A stretch of 64,000 bases of DNA from Azomonas tarimensis (GTDB lineage: Bacteria; Pseudomonadota; Gammaproteobacteria; Pseudomonadales; Pseudomonadaceae). This document shows, piece after piece, positions 1 through 8,924 of this stretch. A program made the translations under genes and the position numbers. How positions within the stretch are numbered: position 1 is the stretch's first letter; every line of letters starts with the position of its first letter. The stretch spans positions 62,001 to 126,000 of the forward strand of contig NZ_JBHRXZ010000017.1 of assembly GCF_042648805.1 (NCBI RefSeq), given 5' to 3'. The notes below the pieces were generated by a model that had not been told where the DNA came from, made no database searches, and saw only the letters and a program-made list of their open reading frames with translations.

Positions 1-55
1 AGTCCCAGGCACGCGGGTGCAGGCGGTTGGTCGATCGCAGCAGTGTCTGATACAT
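1..55 (-). CDS. ubiA: UbiA, 4-hydroxybenzoate octaprenyltransferase, N-terminal fragment
   Basis: Only the first 18 codons are in the window; the gene runs off the left edge. They read MYQTLLRSTNRLHPRAWD, which I recognise as the usual start of pseudomonad UbiA, the membrane prenyltransferase that attaches the polyprenyl tail to 4-hydroxybenzoate in ubiquinone synthesis. A GGAG-type ribosome-binding site precedes the ATG. It lies 54 bases downstream of ubiC on the same strand, the standard ubiC-ubiA order, in which UbiC makes UbiA's substrate. Confidence 0.85.
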   Translation of the reverse strand, partial: MYQTLLRSTNRLHPRAWD

Positions 56-109
56 CGGCAGGCTCCATGAACTGGCCGAACTAAGGGTAATGGCGGCGCT
101 GCCGGTTCG

Positions 110-640
110 TCAGTGCTGCGGGGCGTCCCAGAGCGAGGGCAGGAACACCTCGGTTACCAGTACGTGCAAAGGACCGCGGGAAAAGCATGAGCGCCGGCCC
201 CAGAGTCCCGGTTGGCGAACGGTTTCCGGCAGCCAGGCTTCGGGGTAGCGACACGCTCGCAGCGGCCCACGGCTGAATGCGCGGTCACTGAACAGGAGCT
301 CGCCCAGCGAGCGCTGGCCAAGGCTCTGCAAATCCAGTCCATCCGCCATCAAGGACTCACGGCTTGCCACGCTGCGGGCGTACACCCAGGGCATCTCATG
401 GCCGCAGAGCAGCACTTCGCGTACCCAGCCTTCGCTGGCGGCGGGTACGTCCAGGCGCTCGCACTCCTCAGCGCGCAGCGGCTGCCAGCCTTCGGAGAGG
501 GTCTGGATGCTGAAAGCGCCGCTGGCGTGGGCGGTGAGCCGGCGAGTCAGCGAGCCTTCGTCGAACAGCCAGTCGAGCAGCGTCGCGTCGAGACTGGAGT
601 GGAGTTGATCGGCGGTCAGCCAGACGGGGGAATCAGGCAT
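110..640 (-). CDS. ubiC: Chorismate lyase UbiC
   Basis: Chorismate pyruvate-lyase, cytoplasmic, converts chorismate to 4-hydroxybenzoate plus pyruvate, the first committed step of ubiquinone synthesis. The 176-residue product is near the usual UbiC size. Family features are visible: LLDWL near the N-terminus, the segment REVLLCGHEMPWVYARS with the conserved arginine, and TEVFLPS near the C-terminus with the conserved glutamate. ubiA follows directly. The start is uncertain: an in-frame ATG four codons upstream (652) is also possible, and neither has a clear ribosome-binding site. The chosen ATG gives MPDSPVWLTADQL, the more usual family start. Confidence 0.9.
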   Translation of the reverse strand: MPDSPVWLTADQLHSSLDATLLDWLFDEGSLTRRLTAHASGAFSIQTLSEGWQPLRAEECERLDVPAASEGWVREVLLCGHEMPWVYARSVASRESLMADGLDLQSLGQRSLGELLFSDRAFSRGPLRACRYPEAWLPETVRQPGLWGRRSCFSRGPLHVLVTEVFLPSLWDAPQH

Positions 641-825
641 GGCAGGGCGCATATTCAGGACATGGCCGCTGAGTCTAGCATGGCGCTGCTACGACGTTAG
701 GCGAGTGCCGGCTGGCAAAGCTGGCGAGTTTCTCGGCGCCGTGCCATGCTCCTTGAACTGCTGTCCAGAGCAGTTTCCGGCCGTTGAGCCGGGCAAAATA
801 ACAACAAACAAGCAAGAGGCTAACC

Positions 826-1101
826 ATGCGCAAATCGGAACTCGTCGCAGCCATCGCCGCCAAGGCGGACCTCCCCAAGGATCAGGCGAATCTGGTACTG
901 GATTCGATCCTCGATCAGATCATCCAGGCCATGGGCCGCAAGGACAGTGTCACCCTTGTCGGATTTGGCACCTTCCTGCAGCGTCACCGCGGCGCCCGGG
1001 CCGGCAAGAACCCGCAAACCGGCGAGCCGGTCACCATCGGGGCCAGCAATACCGTTGCCTTCAAGCCGGGCAAGGCATTGCGCGACGCCATAGCCAAATG
1101 A
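826..1101 (+). CDS. hupA: HU-family DNA-binding protein
   Basis: A 91-residue histone-like protein of the HU/IHF family, expected to bind and bend DNA as a dimer in the nucleoid. Family marks are the N-terminal MRKSELVAAIA helix, the GFGTF beta turn near residue 48, the arm with RAGKNPQTG and the C-terminal FKPGKALRD. The arm keeps the conserved proline that intercalates into DNA. An AGAGG-type ribosome-binding site lies before the ATG. It is transcribed divergently from ubiC and stands alone. Pseudomonads carry several HU paralogues, so the symbol (hupA rather than hupB or hupN) is less certain than the family. Confidence 0.88.
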   Translation: MRKSELVAAIAAKADLPKDQANLVLDSILDQIIQAMGRKDSVTLVGFGTFLQRHRGARAGKNPQTGEPVTIGASNTVAFKPGKALRDAIAK

Positions 1102-1108
1102 TCGTTGG

Positions 1109-1126
1109 GGCGGCCCTGGAGCCGCC
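1109..1126 (+). terminator. Possible hairpin after hupA
   Basis: GGCGGC and GCCGCC pair around a six-base loop, eight bases after the HU stop codon. There is no run of T after it, so intrinsic termination is doubtful. A second hairpin (GAATGCC/GGCATTC, 1277-1304) lies in the same 297-base gap. Nothing else was recognised between hupA and the LemA gene. Confidence 0.35.
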
Positions 1127-1398
1127 GTTAATCGCGAGAGGCGGGCCAGCTTCGACTTGCGCGGATTCGCTGCTGCTCGAGGCGCCGCTGGCAAGCTCGC
1201 GTCAGGAGTGCTCGGATCTTCTGGCATGGGCGGACCGATCCGCTGATCCGATCGCGGTCCATGGGTTGATTCACGGGAATGCCCTGGCCGGCCTGCCGGC
1301 ATTCTAATGAGCCTATCCCGACCCTGCGGGAATCCGCGGTGAACTCTGGCCGGCCTCTTCCATTCCTATGCACAACGATCCAGTACTGCGAGTGGCCC

Positions 1399-2004
1399 AT
1401 GCATATTCAACCCTCCCGACTCGGCTGGCGGCTGGCCATCCTGTTTTTATTCTCCACCCTGCTCAGCGGTTGCGGAATCAACAACATTCCGCGCTATGAC
1501 GAGCAGGTCAAGGCCGCCTGGTCGCAGGTGGAAAACCAGTATCAGCGTCGCGCCGACCTCGTCCCCAATCTGGTGGAGACGGTCAAGGGCTTCGCCGCGC
1601 AGGAGCAGGAAGTGCTGACCTCGGTGATCGAGGCGCGCTCGCGGGCCACCTCGATCCAGGTGGACGCCGGCACCCTCGACGACCCGGCGCAGCTGGAGCG
1701 TTTCCAGCAGGCGCAGAACCAGTTGACCGGCGCATTGAGCCGGCTGATGGCGGTGTCCGAACGCTACCCGGAGCTGCGCTCCAACCAGAACTTCCTGGCC
1801 TTGCAGTCGCAGCTTGAAGGCACCGAGAATCGCCTGGCAGTGGCCCGGCGCGACTTCATCCAGGCGGTGGAGCGCTACAACATCGAGATCCGGACCTTTC
1901 CCGGTCGCATCTGGCATCGCCTGATGTACAGCGACATGCCGCTGCGGGAAAACTTCGAGGCCACGGCGGAAAATGCCGACCAGGCCCCGCAAGTGCAGTT
2001 CTGA
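1399..2004 (+). CDS. LemA family lipoprotein
   Basis: A 201-residue LemA-family protein, function poorly defined. The N-terminus is a hydrophobic signal (residues 8-22) ending in the lipobox LLSGC, so it is probably a lipoprotein. The mature part starts with the family's YDEQVKAAWSQVENQYQRR and RADLVPNLVETVKGFA segments, which form long helices. The ATG at 1399 was chosen over upstream in-frame codons because it places the signal peptide at the start. Its stop overlaps the next start by one base, and two TPM-domain genes follow. The LemA-TPM-TPM order is common in proteobacteria and suggests a joint envelope role. Confidence 0.85.
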   Translation: MHIQPSRLGWRLAILFLFSTLLSGCGINNIPRYDEQVKAAWSQVENQYQRRADLVPNLVETVKGFAAQEQEVLTSVIEARSRATSIQVDAGTLDDPAQLERFQQAQNQLTGALSRLMAVSERYPELRSNQNFLALQSQLEGTENRLAVARRDFIQAVERYNIEIRTFPGRIWHRLMYSDMPLRENFEATAENADQAPQVQF

Positions 2005-2753
2005 TGAAGCCGGTCATAGCATTCGCCCTGGCCCTGCTGCTCTGGCCACTGCTGGCTTCCGCCCAGCAGTTGCCAGCGCTGACCGGCCGGGTGGTGGACA
2101 GTGCCGAGTTGCTCGAGCCGCCCACCGAGGCGCGGCTGACGCAGATGCTGGCTGCGCACGAGGGGGCGACAGGCGAGCAACTGGTGGTGGTCACTGTCCC
2201 GGATCTGCAGGGCGGCAGCATCGAGGAGTTCGGTATTGCCCTTGGTCGCGAGTGGGGTATTGGGCAGGAGGGCGAGGACAATGGCGCCTTGCTGATCGTC
2301 GCACGCGATGATCGCCGGGTACGCATCGAGGTGGGCTACGGTCTCGAGGGGCGTCTGACCGATGCCCAGGCTTCTGTCATCATCAACCGCATCATCGTGC
2401 CGGCCTTTCAGCAGGGCGAATTCGAGCGCGGCATCGTCGAGGCGACAGAGGCCATGATCCAGGTTCTTGGCGGCGAGCCCCTGGCCGGCCCCGGCATGCA
2501 GCCGGTCATGCCGATGCGTGGCGAGCAGCCTGCCGCCTGGCCGGCGTTGCTGCTGCTGGTGATGATCGTGTTGTCCTTTCTCAGCTTTGGCGGTCGAGGT
2601 GGCGGTCGACGCGGCGGCGTGGGTCGCGCGGCGCTGATGGGCGCCATGCTGGGCGGCATGGGACGCGGCATGGGCGGCGGTGGTTTCGGCGGTGGTGGAT
2701 TCGGGGGAGGAGGCGGCGGCTTCGGCGGCGGCGGTGCCTCGGGTGGATGGTAA
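2004..2753 (+). CDS. TPM-domain membrane protein with glycine-rich tail (YgcG family)
   Basis: A 249-residue protein: signal peptide (residues 1-20), a periplasmic TPM domain (about 25-150, with LTGRVVDSAELL and DNGALLIVARDDRRVRIEVGYGLEG), one transmembrane helix (about 178-195), then a tail of almost pure glycine and phenylalanine ending in SGGW. Such tails are typical of the YgcG group. TPM domains occur in the photosystem II repair protein TLP18.3 and have been reported to have phosphatase-like activity; the role here is unknown. It is translationally coupled to lemA and followed by a second TPM gene 18 bases on. Confidence 0.85.
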   Translation: MKPVIAFALALLLWPLLASAQQLPALTGRVVDSAELLEPPTEARLTQMLAAHEGATGEQLVVVTVPDLQGGSIEEFGIALGREWGIGQEGEDNGALLIVARDDRRVRIEVGYGLEGRLTDAQASVIINRIIVPAFQQGEFERGIVEATEAMIQVLGGEPLAGPGMQPVMPMRGEQPAAWPALLLLVMIVLSFLSFGGRGGGRRGGVGRAALMGAMLGGMGRGMGGGGFGGGGFGGGGGGFGGGGASGGW

Positions 2754-2771
2754 CGCGATGATGGATTGGGC

Positions 2772-3389
2772 ATGAGCTTACTGAGCGAAAGCGAACAACG
2801 TCAGGTATCCGAGGCAATCGACCGCATCGAAGTCGATACCGACGCCGAAGTGGTGACGGTGCTGGCCGGCCAGGCGGACGACTACAAGTACATACCCCTG
2901 CTGTGGGCGGCGTTGATCGCGCTGGTGGTGCCGGGGGCAATCAACTACCTCCCCGGCTGGCTGGCGCACCACCAACTGCTGCTGGTGCAGTGGGCGCTGT
3001 TCGTGGTGCTTGCGGTGCTGTTTCGCCTGCCTCAGGTCGCTCCCCGGTTGATTCCCCGCAACGTGCGCCATGGCCGGGCCTGCAACTTGGCACGACGCCA
3101 GTTCATCGAGCAGAACCTGCACCATACCGAGAAAGCGACCGGGATGCTGATCTTCGTCTCCGAGGCCGAGCGCTATGTGGAGATCCTGGTCGACCGGGGC
3201 ATTTCCTCGCGTGTCGACAACGCCGTATGGGAAGGGGCGGTGGCGCGCTTTACCGAGCAGGTCCGCGCCGGCAAGACCTTGCAGGGGTTTCTCGACTGCA
3301 TCGAGACCTGCGGGGCGCAGCTGAAGCATGCGGTGCCCGCGACCCACGAGCGCAACGAGCTGCCGAACCGCCTGATCGTCCTGGATTGA
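2772..3389 (+). CDS. TPM-domain membrane protein, second copy
   Basis: A 205-residue protein. The N-terminal part (MSLLSESEQRQVSEAI, TDAEVVTVLAG) looks like the cytoplasmic start of the second TPM protein found in these operons. Two membrane helices follow (about residues 39-62 and 67-85). The C-terminal half holds the TPM core, with TGMLIFVSEAERYVEILVDRG. It differs from the upstream TPM protein in having no signal peptide and no glycine tail. It is probably the last gene of the lemA operon and may work with the other two on the membrane. The ATG was preferred over a TTG two codons upstream. Confidence 0.8.
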   Translation: MSLLSESEQRQVSEAIDRIEVDTDAEVVTVLAGQADDYKYIPLLWAALIALVVPGAINYLPGWLAHHQLLLVQWALFVVLAVLFRLPQVAPRLIPRNVRHGRACNLARRQFIEQNLHHTEKATGMLIFVSEAERYVEILVDRGISSRVDNAVWEGAVARFTEQVRAGKTLQGFLDCIETCGAQLKHAVPATHERNELPNRLIVLD

Positions 3390-3617
3390 GGGGCATCGCG
3401 GGCCGGCTCCCCCCAGGATAAAGAACTCGTAGCGACAGTTTTCCTCCGCCACGGCGAGCGCCTTCAGGTCCCCGGCGCGCCCGCAGATTGATGGGCGGGC
3501 AAGGAACCAACGGACCGGCAAAGGGCCCGCTCAGCGGAAGAGTAAGCAGACCCCCGTTACGGATATGCAGTCGATGTCACTTCGAGCTTTCACCCCTCGC
3601 CCAGGACTGTGCCACCC

Positions 3618-4880
3618 ATGTTGAATCTCGCCACGCCGCTGGGTCGGATGAAGGCCATCGCCCTCGGCTTGCTGCTGCTGGCGGCCGCGCTCTACGTGGT
3701 GGGTACGGCGCTGGTCGAGATCCACCATCCCGGATGGAGCTGGCTGGTGGCCTTCGCCGAGGCGGCGATGATCGGCGCGATAGCCGACTGGTTCGCCGTC
3801 ACCGCGCTGTTCCGCCATCCCTTGGGGCTGCCCATTCCGCACACAGCCATCATCCCGCGCAACAAGAAGCGCATCGGTGACAACCTCGCCGAGTTCATCT
3901 GCACTCACTTTCTCACCACCGCGCAGGTACTGGAAAAGATCCGTGAATTCGATGCCGCGGGGCGGCTGGCCGTCTGGCTGGCCCGGCCCGAACATGCCGA
4001 GCGGGTGGGACGGCAGGCAGTGGCGGTTTCTGCGCACCTCGTCGGCGCTCTGCGCGACGAGCGGGCCGCGGCCTTCATCGAGCGCAGTGCGAAAAAGCGT
4101 CTGGCGCAGATAGACCTCGCCCCGCTCACCGGTCAGGTGCTCGGCCTGCTCACCGCCGACAAGCGACACCAGCAGGTACTGGACGAACTGCTCCGTCTGT
4201 TCGACCGCACCCTGCGCAGCGAGCAGATGCAGCAGCGCATCGCGGCGATCCTCGCCGAGGAGCTGGGCAAGCTGCTGCGCATCCGCAAGCTTGGCGAGAT
4301 GGCCGGTGACTGGTCCACCGAGCGGCTGGTGCAACGCCTGTCGGAGGTGCTGGGCGAGGTCAGCCACGACCCCGAGCATCCTCTGCGCCGTCGTTTCGAT
4401 GATTACCTGGCGCGCTTCATCGAGCAGCTCAAGGCTGACCCGGAGTTCCAGCGCAAGGGGCAGGAGCTGCGAGATCAACTGCTCAAGGACCCGGCGCTGA
4501 CCGGTTATCTGGGCGGCCTCTGGGACGATCTGGTCGACTGGTTGCAGGCGGATCTGGCCAGGCCGGACTCATCCATCGGCCGCCGCATCGCCGAAGTCGC
4601 CGGTACGCTTGGCGCGGCGCTGAAGCGCGACGAGGCCATGCGCAACTGGCTCAACGACCAACTACTGGCGGCAGCGCCGCCCTTGATCGAGCGCTACCGG
4701 GCCGATATCGGGCGCTACATCGCCGCGCGTGTCGAAGGCTGGAACACCGGGGAGCTGGTCGAGCAGATCGAGGCCAATATCGGCAAGGATCTCCAATACA
4801 TTCGCGTCAACGGTACCCTGGTGGGCGGAATGGTGGGGCTGGTGATCCATGGGTTGACGCTGCTGGCTCTAGGGGGATAA
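3618..4880 (+). CDS. DUF445 family membrane protein (YjiN-like)
   Basis: A 420-residue protein of the DUF445 family, function unknown. Two membrane segments lie at the N-terminus (about residues 14-33 and 41-63), a long helical soluble region with many charged residues follows, and a final hydrophobic helix (about 400-418) closes it. The stretch GAIADWFAVTALFRHPLG, followed by IIPRNKKRIGDNLAEFI, is the family signature. The ATG at 3618 has AGGA eleven bases upstream; a GTG three codons earlier sits too close to it. Nothing was recognised in the 228 bases before it or the 198 bases after it. Confidence 0.85.
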   Translation: MLNLATPLGRMKAIALGLLLLAAALYVVGTALVEIHHPGWSWLVAFAEAAMIGAIADWFAVTALFRHPLGLPIPHTAIIPRNKKRIGDNLAEFICTHFLTTAQVLEKIREFDAAGRLAVWLARPEHAERVGRQAVAVSAHLVGALRDERAAAFIERSAKKRLAQIDLAPLTGQVLGLLTADKRHQQVLDELLRLFDRTLRSEQMQQRIAAILAEELGKLLRIRKLGEMAGDWSTERLVQRLSEVLGEVSHDPEHPLRRRFDDYLARFIEQLKADPEFQRKGQELRDQLLKDPALTGYLGGLWDDLVDWLQADLARPDSSIGRRIAEVAGTLGAALKRDEAMRNWLNDQLLAAAPPLIERYRADIGRYIAARVEGWNTGELVEQIEANIGKDLQYIRVNGTLVGGMVGLVIHGLTLLALGG

Positions 4881-5078
4881 CGGCGCCAACAGTCCATCCT
4901 CGAGAAGAAGATCGAGCGCCGATGGCGGGCCTTGTTCTGGCGTTACCGCATGCGCGGGCGTCGATACCGAGGCTCTGGCGTGCCGGCTGAATGTTTCAAG
5001 AAATTTCCAGCGCCGACTTGAAAGTTTTTACTGCAGACGCCATCTCGCTCGCTCCAGCCACGGTACAGGTGCTTGAAC

Positions 5079-5276
5079 ATGAATGCGTTGCAAATGCTCC
5101 TTTGCGCTCTGGTGACAATAGGAACGGTGGGCGCGGGGGTATATCTGGATCTTCGCGTCGCCGAACGCGATCGGGCGGCGCGAGTGACTGACTATTCCGA
5201 TCCGGATACGCTGATGCCAAACAAGCTGCTACGCAAGGAGGCCCAGGCGAACAAAGGAGGCTCAGGCAAGGTGTAG
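5079..5276 (+). CDS. Small putative membrane protein
   Basis: A 65-residue ORF, not recognised. Residues 4-25 form a hydrophobic helix (MLLCALVTIGTVGAGVYL) followed by a charged tail rich in R, D and K, so it could be a single-pass membrane protein. AGGTG sits about eight bases before the ATG. Its last codons overlap the presumed GacA-binding element of the small RNA gene downstream. Without homologues I cannot exclude a chance frame. Confidence 0.4.
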   Translation: MNALQMLLCALVTIGTVGAGVYLDLRVAERDRAARVTDYSDPDTLMPNKLLRKEAQANKGGSGKV

Positions 5277-5289
5277 GAAAAGGCTTACA
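5272..5289 (+). promoter_or_regulatory. GacA-box-like upstream activating sequence
   Basis: The sequence TGTAGGAAAAGGCTTACA matches the known Gac upstream element (TGTAAG, six bases, CTTACA) with one mismatch in the left arm. Its centre is about 65 bases upstream of the predicted RNA start, the distance usual for rsm genes. A -10-like TACTAT lies at 5333-5338. This is a motif match only. Confidence 0.7.
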
Positions 5290-5344
5290 AATAATTAAGC
5301 AATAATCCAGTTCCTGCGAGGCCGGCGTTAATTACTATAGCCCT

Positions 5345-5481
5345 GTGTTCAAGGGATTGGCACGGCTGGCAGGGAAAAGCCAGTGGAGGGGACATCACAG
5401 GACGTGATTCATCAGGACGATGCTCCTCGGGAAGAAAAGGAATCTAGAAAAAGGCGTGAGCTCTGCTCACGCCTTTTTTTT
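5345..5481 (+). ncRNA. Rsm-family regulatory small RNA (RsmX/Y/Z type)
   Basis: A non-coding gene of about 135 nt that would bind and titrate RsmA/CsrA translational repressors under GacS/GacA control. Eight GGA motifs lie between the promoter and the terminator. Two sit in the loops of small hairpins, the arrangement RsmA prefers: ATCAC-AGGAC-GTGAT near 5393-5407 and CATC-AGGAC-GATG near 5410-5422. A GacA-type element, a -10 box and a strong terminator frame it. The start is inferred from the -10 box. Which of RsmX, RsmY or RsmZ it matches cannot be decided here, since the usual rsmZ neighbours (rpoS, fdxA) are not adjacent. Confidence 0.8.
5453..5481 (+). terminator. Intrinsic terminator of the Rsm small RNA
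   Basis: A perfect nine-base-pair stem, GGCGTGAGC/GCTCACGCC with a three-base loop, is followed directly by eight T. This is a textbook rho-independent terminator and defines the 3' end of the RNA. Confidence 0.9.
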
Positions 5482-5574
5482 GCCTGCGGTTTGTTCACAG
5501 CGGCGACATCCCCATGTCTTTCTGAGCTGTGTAGGCTTCCATTGACGAAGGCAAGCGCGGGCAACAGGCAAGAA

Positions 5575-5597
5575 AATGCCGGCATTGCGCCGGCATT
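5575..5597 (-). terminator. Probable terminator of the FtsH-like gene
   Basis: AATGCCGGC/GCCGGCATT forms a nine-base-pair stem with a five-base loop. On the minus strand it is followed by TTCTT, and it lies about 20 bases beyond the stop of the FtsH-like gene. Confidence 0.55.
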
Positions 5598-5617
5598 CTG
5601 GGGTCGGTCAGGCTAGG

Positions 5618-7591
<1,974 letters not shown>

Positions 7592-7635
7592 TACGAATCC
7601 AGGCGGGCATGGGCCCGTCGCGTCGGTCAAAAACA

Positions 7636-7665
7636 CCGTCCCGGCGGGACGGAACACAGTTTTTT
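7636..7665. terminator. Hairpin with T-runs on both strands
   Basis: CCGTCCC/GGGACGG pair perfectly around a three-base loop. TTTTTT follows on the plus strand after seven bases, and on the minus strand TGTTTTT follows at once. It could end transcription of the fpr-side operon before the FtsH-like gene. Together with the REP elements it accounts for most of the 524-base gap at 7592-8115, where I see no gene. Confidence 0.35.
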
Positions 7666-7910
7666 CTGGGCCGAACGGCCCGACAGCAGTCCTTGCCGGA
7701 GGCAGGTGGCCGGTGCCTACGGCGTCCGACCCTACGTCGAGTGGGTGATCACCCGATGGTCCGAGAATACGGCAATGCCTGGTCATTGCATGGCCAATCG
7801 ACGAATGGCATGAACCTTCTCGACGAATGACGTACGGCGCGCAAAGCCGGGCAGAGGTTGGAGCGATAGGTGCCGTTGCGCTGTGTAAACCTAGGTGAGT
7901 CGCCGGCCCA

Positions 7911-7933
7911 TTCGCGAGCGAGCTCGCTCCTAC
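7911..7933 (-). repeat. REP element 1
   Basis: A Pseudomonas-type repetitive extragenic palindrome. On the minus strand it reads GTAGGAGCGAGCTCGCTCG followed by CGAA. It is the first of three alternating copies in this gap. Confidence 0.8.
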
Positions 7934-7984
7934 GGGGATGGTGGGTTTCTGCTCGGAGGTGGATCTGCCGTTGCCGTTGCCGTT

Positions 7985-8007
7985 GTAGGAGCGAGCTTGC
8001 TCGCGAA
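7985..8007 (+). repeat. REP element 2
   Basis: Same palindrome in the opposite orientation to its two neighbours, GTAGGAGCGAGCTTGCTCG followed by CGAA. The alternating orientation is the arrangement seen in REPIN clusters mobilised by RAYT transposases; no RAYT gene is in the window. Confidence 0.8.
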
Positions 8008-8049
8008 CGCGGAGCCAGGCGCGGCGCAGGAGCCGGTCCGGCAGGCCCA

Positions 8050-8072
8050 TTCGCGAGCGAGCTCGTTCCTAC
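8050..8072 (-). repeat. REP element 3
   Basis: Third copy, same orientation as the first, with one base change in the stem (GTAGGAACGAGCTCGCTCG). It lies about 44 bases beyond the stop codon of fpr. Confidence 0.78.
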
Positions 8073-8115
8073 GGGGCGGCGGAGTGGTTTAGGCCAGAGG
8101 CGCGGGCCTGTTCTC

Positions 8116-8895
8116 CTATTTCTCCACAAAGGCCCGTTCGATCACGTAGTCGCCCTGTTCTCCCTGGGACGGCGAGGCCTCGAAGCCCATGCCATCGAGC
8201 ATCTTGCACAGGTCGTCGAGCATCGCCGGGCTGCCGCAGAGCATTACCCGGTCGGTTTCCGGGTTGAGCTGGGGCAGGTCGATGTCCTGGCAGAGCTTGC
8301 CGTTTTCCACCAGAGTGGTGATGCGTCCGGTATTGCGGAAGGGCTCACGGGTCACGGTGGGGTAGTAGATGAGCTTTTCCTGGATGTACTCGCCGAGAAA
8401 CTCGTGCTCTGGCAGCTCGTTGAGCAGGAAGTCGTGGTACGCCAGCTCGCTGACTTCCCGCACGCAATGCACCAGCACGATCTTGTCGAAGCGCTCGTAG
8501 GCTTCCGGATCGCGGATCACGCTCATGAAGGGCGCGAGGCCGGTGCCGGTGCCGAACAGGTAGAGGTGCTTGCCGGGACGCAGATCATGCATCACCAGGG
8601 TGCCCACCGGCTTGCGGCTGACGATGATCTGGTCGCCTTCCTTCAGGTGCTGCAGGCGCGAGGTGAGCGGGCCGTTGGGCACCTTGATGCTGAGAAATTC
8701 CAGATGCTCGTCGTGGTTGGCGCTGACGATGCTGTAGGCGCGCATCAGCGGCCGGCTTTCGACTTCCAGGCCGATCATCACGAAGTGGCCGTTCTCGAAG
8801 CGCAGGCTCGGGTCACGGGTGGTCTTGAAGCTGAACAGGGTGTCGTTCCAGTGGTGGACGCTGAGAACGGTTTCGAGTCCGAGTGCAGTTGCCAT
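8116..8895 (-). CDS. fpr: Ferredoxin-NADP+ reductase
   Basis: A 259-residue FAD enzyme that passes electrons between NADP(H) and ferredoxin or flavodoxin in the cytoplasm. It is very close in sequence to pseudomonad Fpr: VLSVHHWNDTLFSFKTTR at the N-terminus, the FAD-binding RAYSIVSANHDEHLEF, the NADP-site GTGTGLAPFMSVIRDPE, and the C-terminal YVIERAFVEK. It is the last gene of the minus-strand run that also holds two ferredoxins. Housekeeping fpr usually stands alone, so this may be a dedicated copy feeding the ferredoxins upstream, or the only copy relocated; the rest of the genome would decide. Confidence 0.9.
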   Translation of the reverse strand: MATALGLETVLSVHHWNDTLFSFKTTRDPSLRFENGHFVMIGLEVESRPLMRAYSIVSANHDEHLEFLSIKVPNGPLTSRLQHLKEGDQIIVSRKPVGTLVMHDLRPGKHLYLFGTGTGLAPFMSVIRDPEAYERFDKIVLVHCVREVSELAYHDFLLNELPEHEFLGEYIQEKLIYYPTVTREPFRNTGRITTLVENGKLCQDIDLPQLNPETDRVMLCGSPAMLDDLCKMLDGMGFEASPSQGEQGDYVIERAFVEK

Positions 8896-8924
8896 GGTGT
8901 GTTCTCCGAACGGTAGCGAGAGCT

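Noticed and set aside
5383..5616. A 77-codon plus-strand frame across the small RNA region
   Set aside because: It runs through the RNA's terminator, has no ribosome-binding site and encodes no recognisable protein.
7911..8072. REP cluster considered as a CRISPR array
   Set aside because: Only three units, alternating in orientation, palindromic and unevenly spaced; no cas genes nearby.
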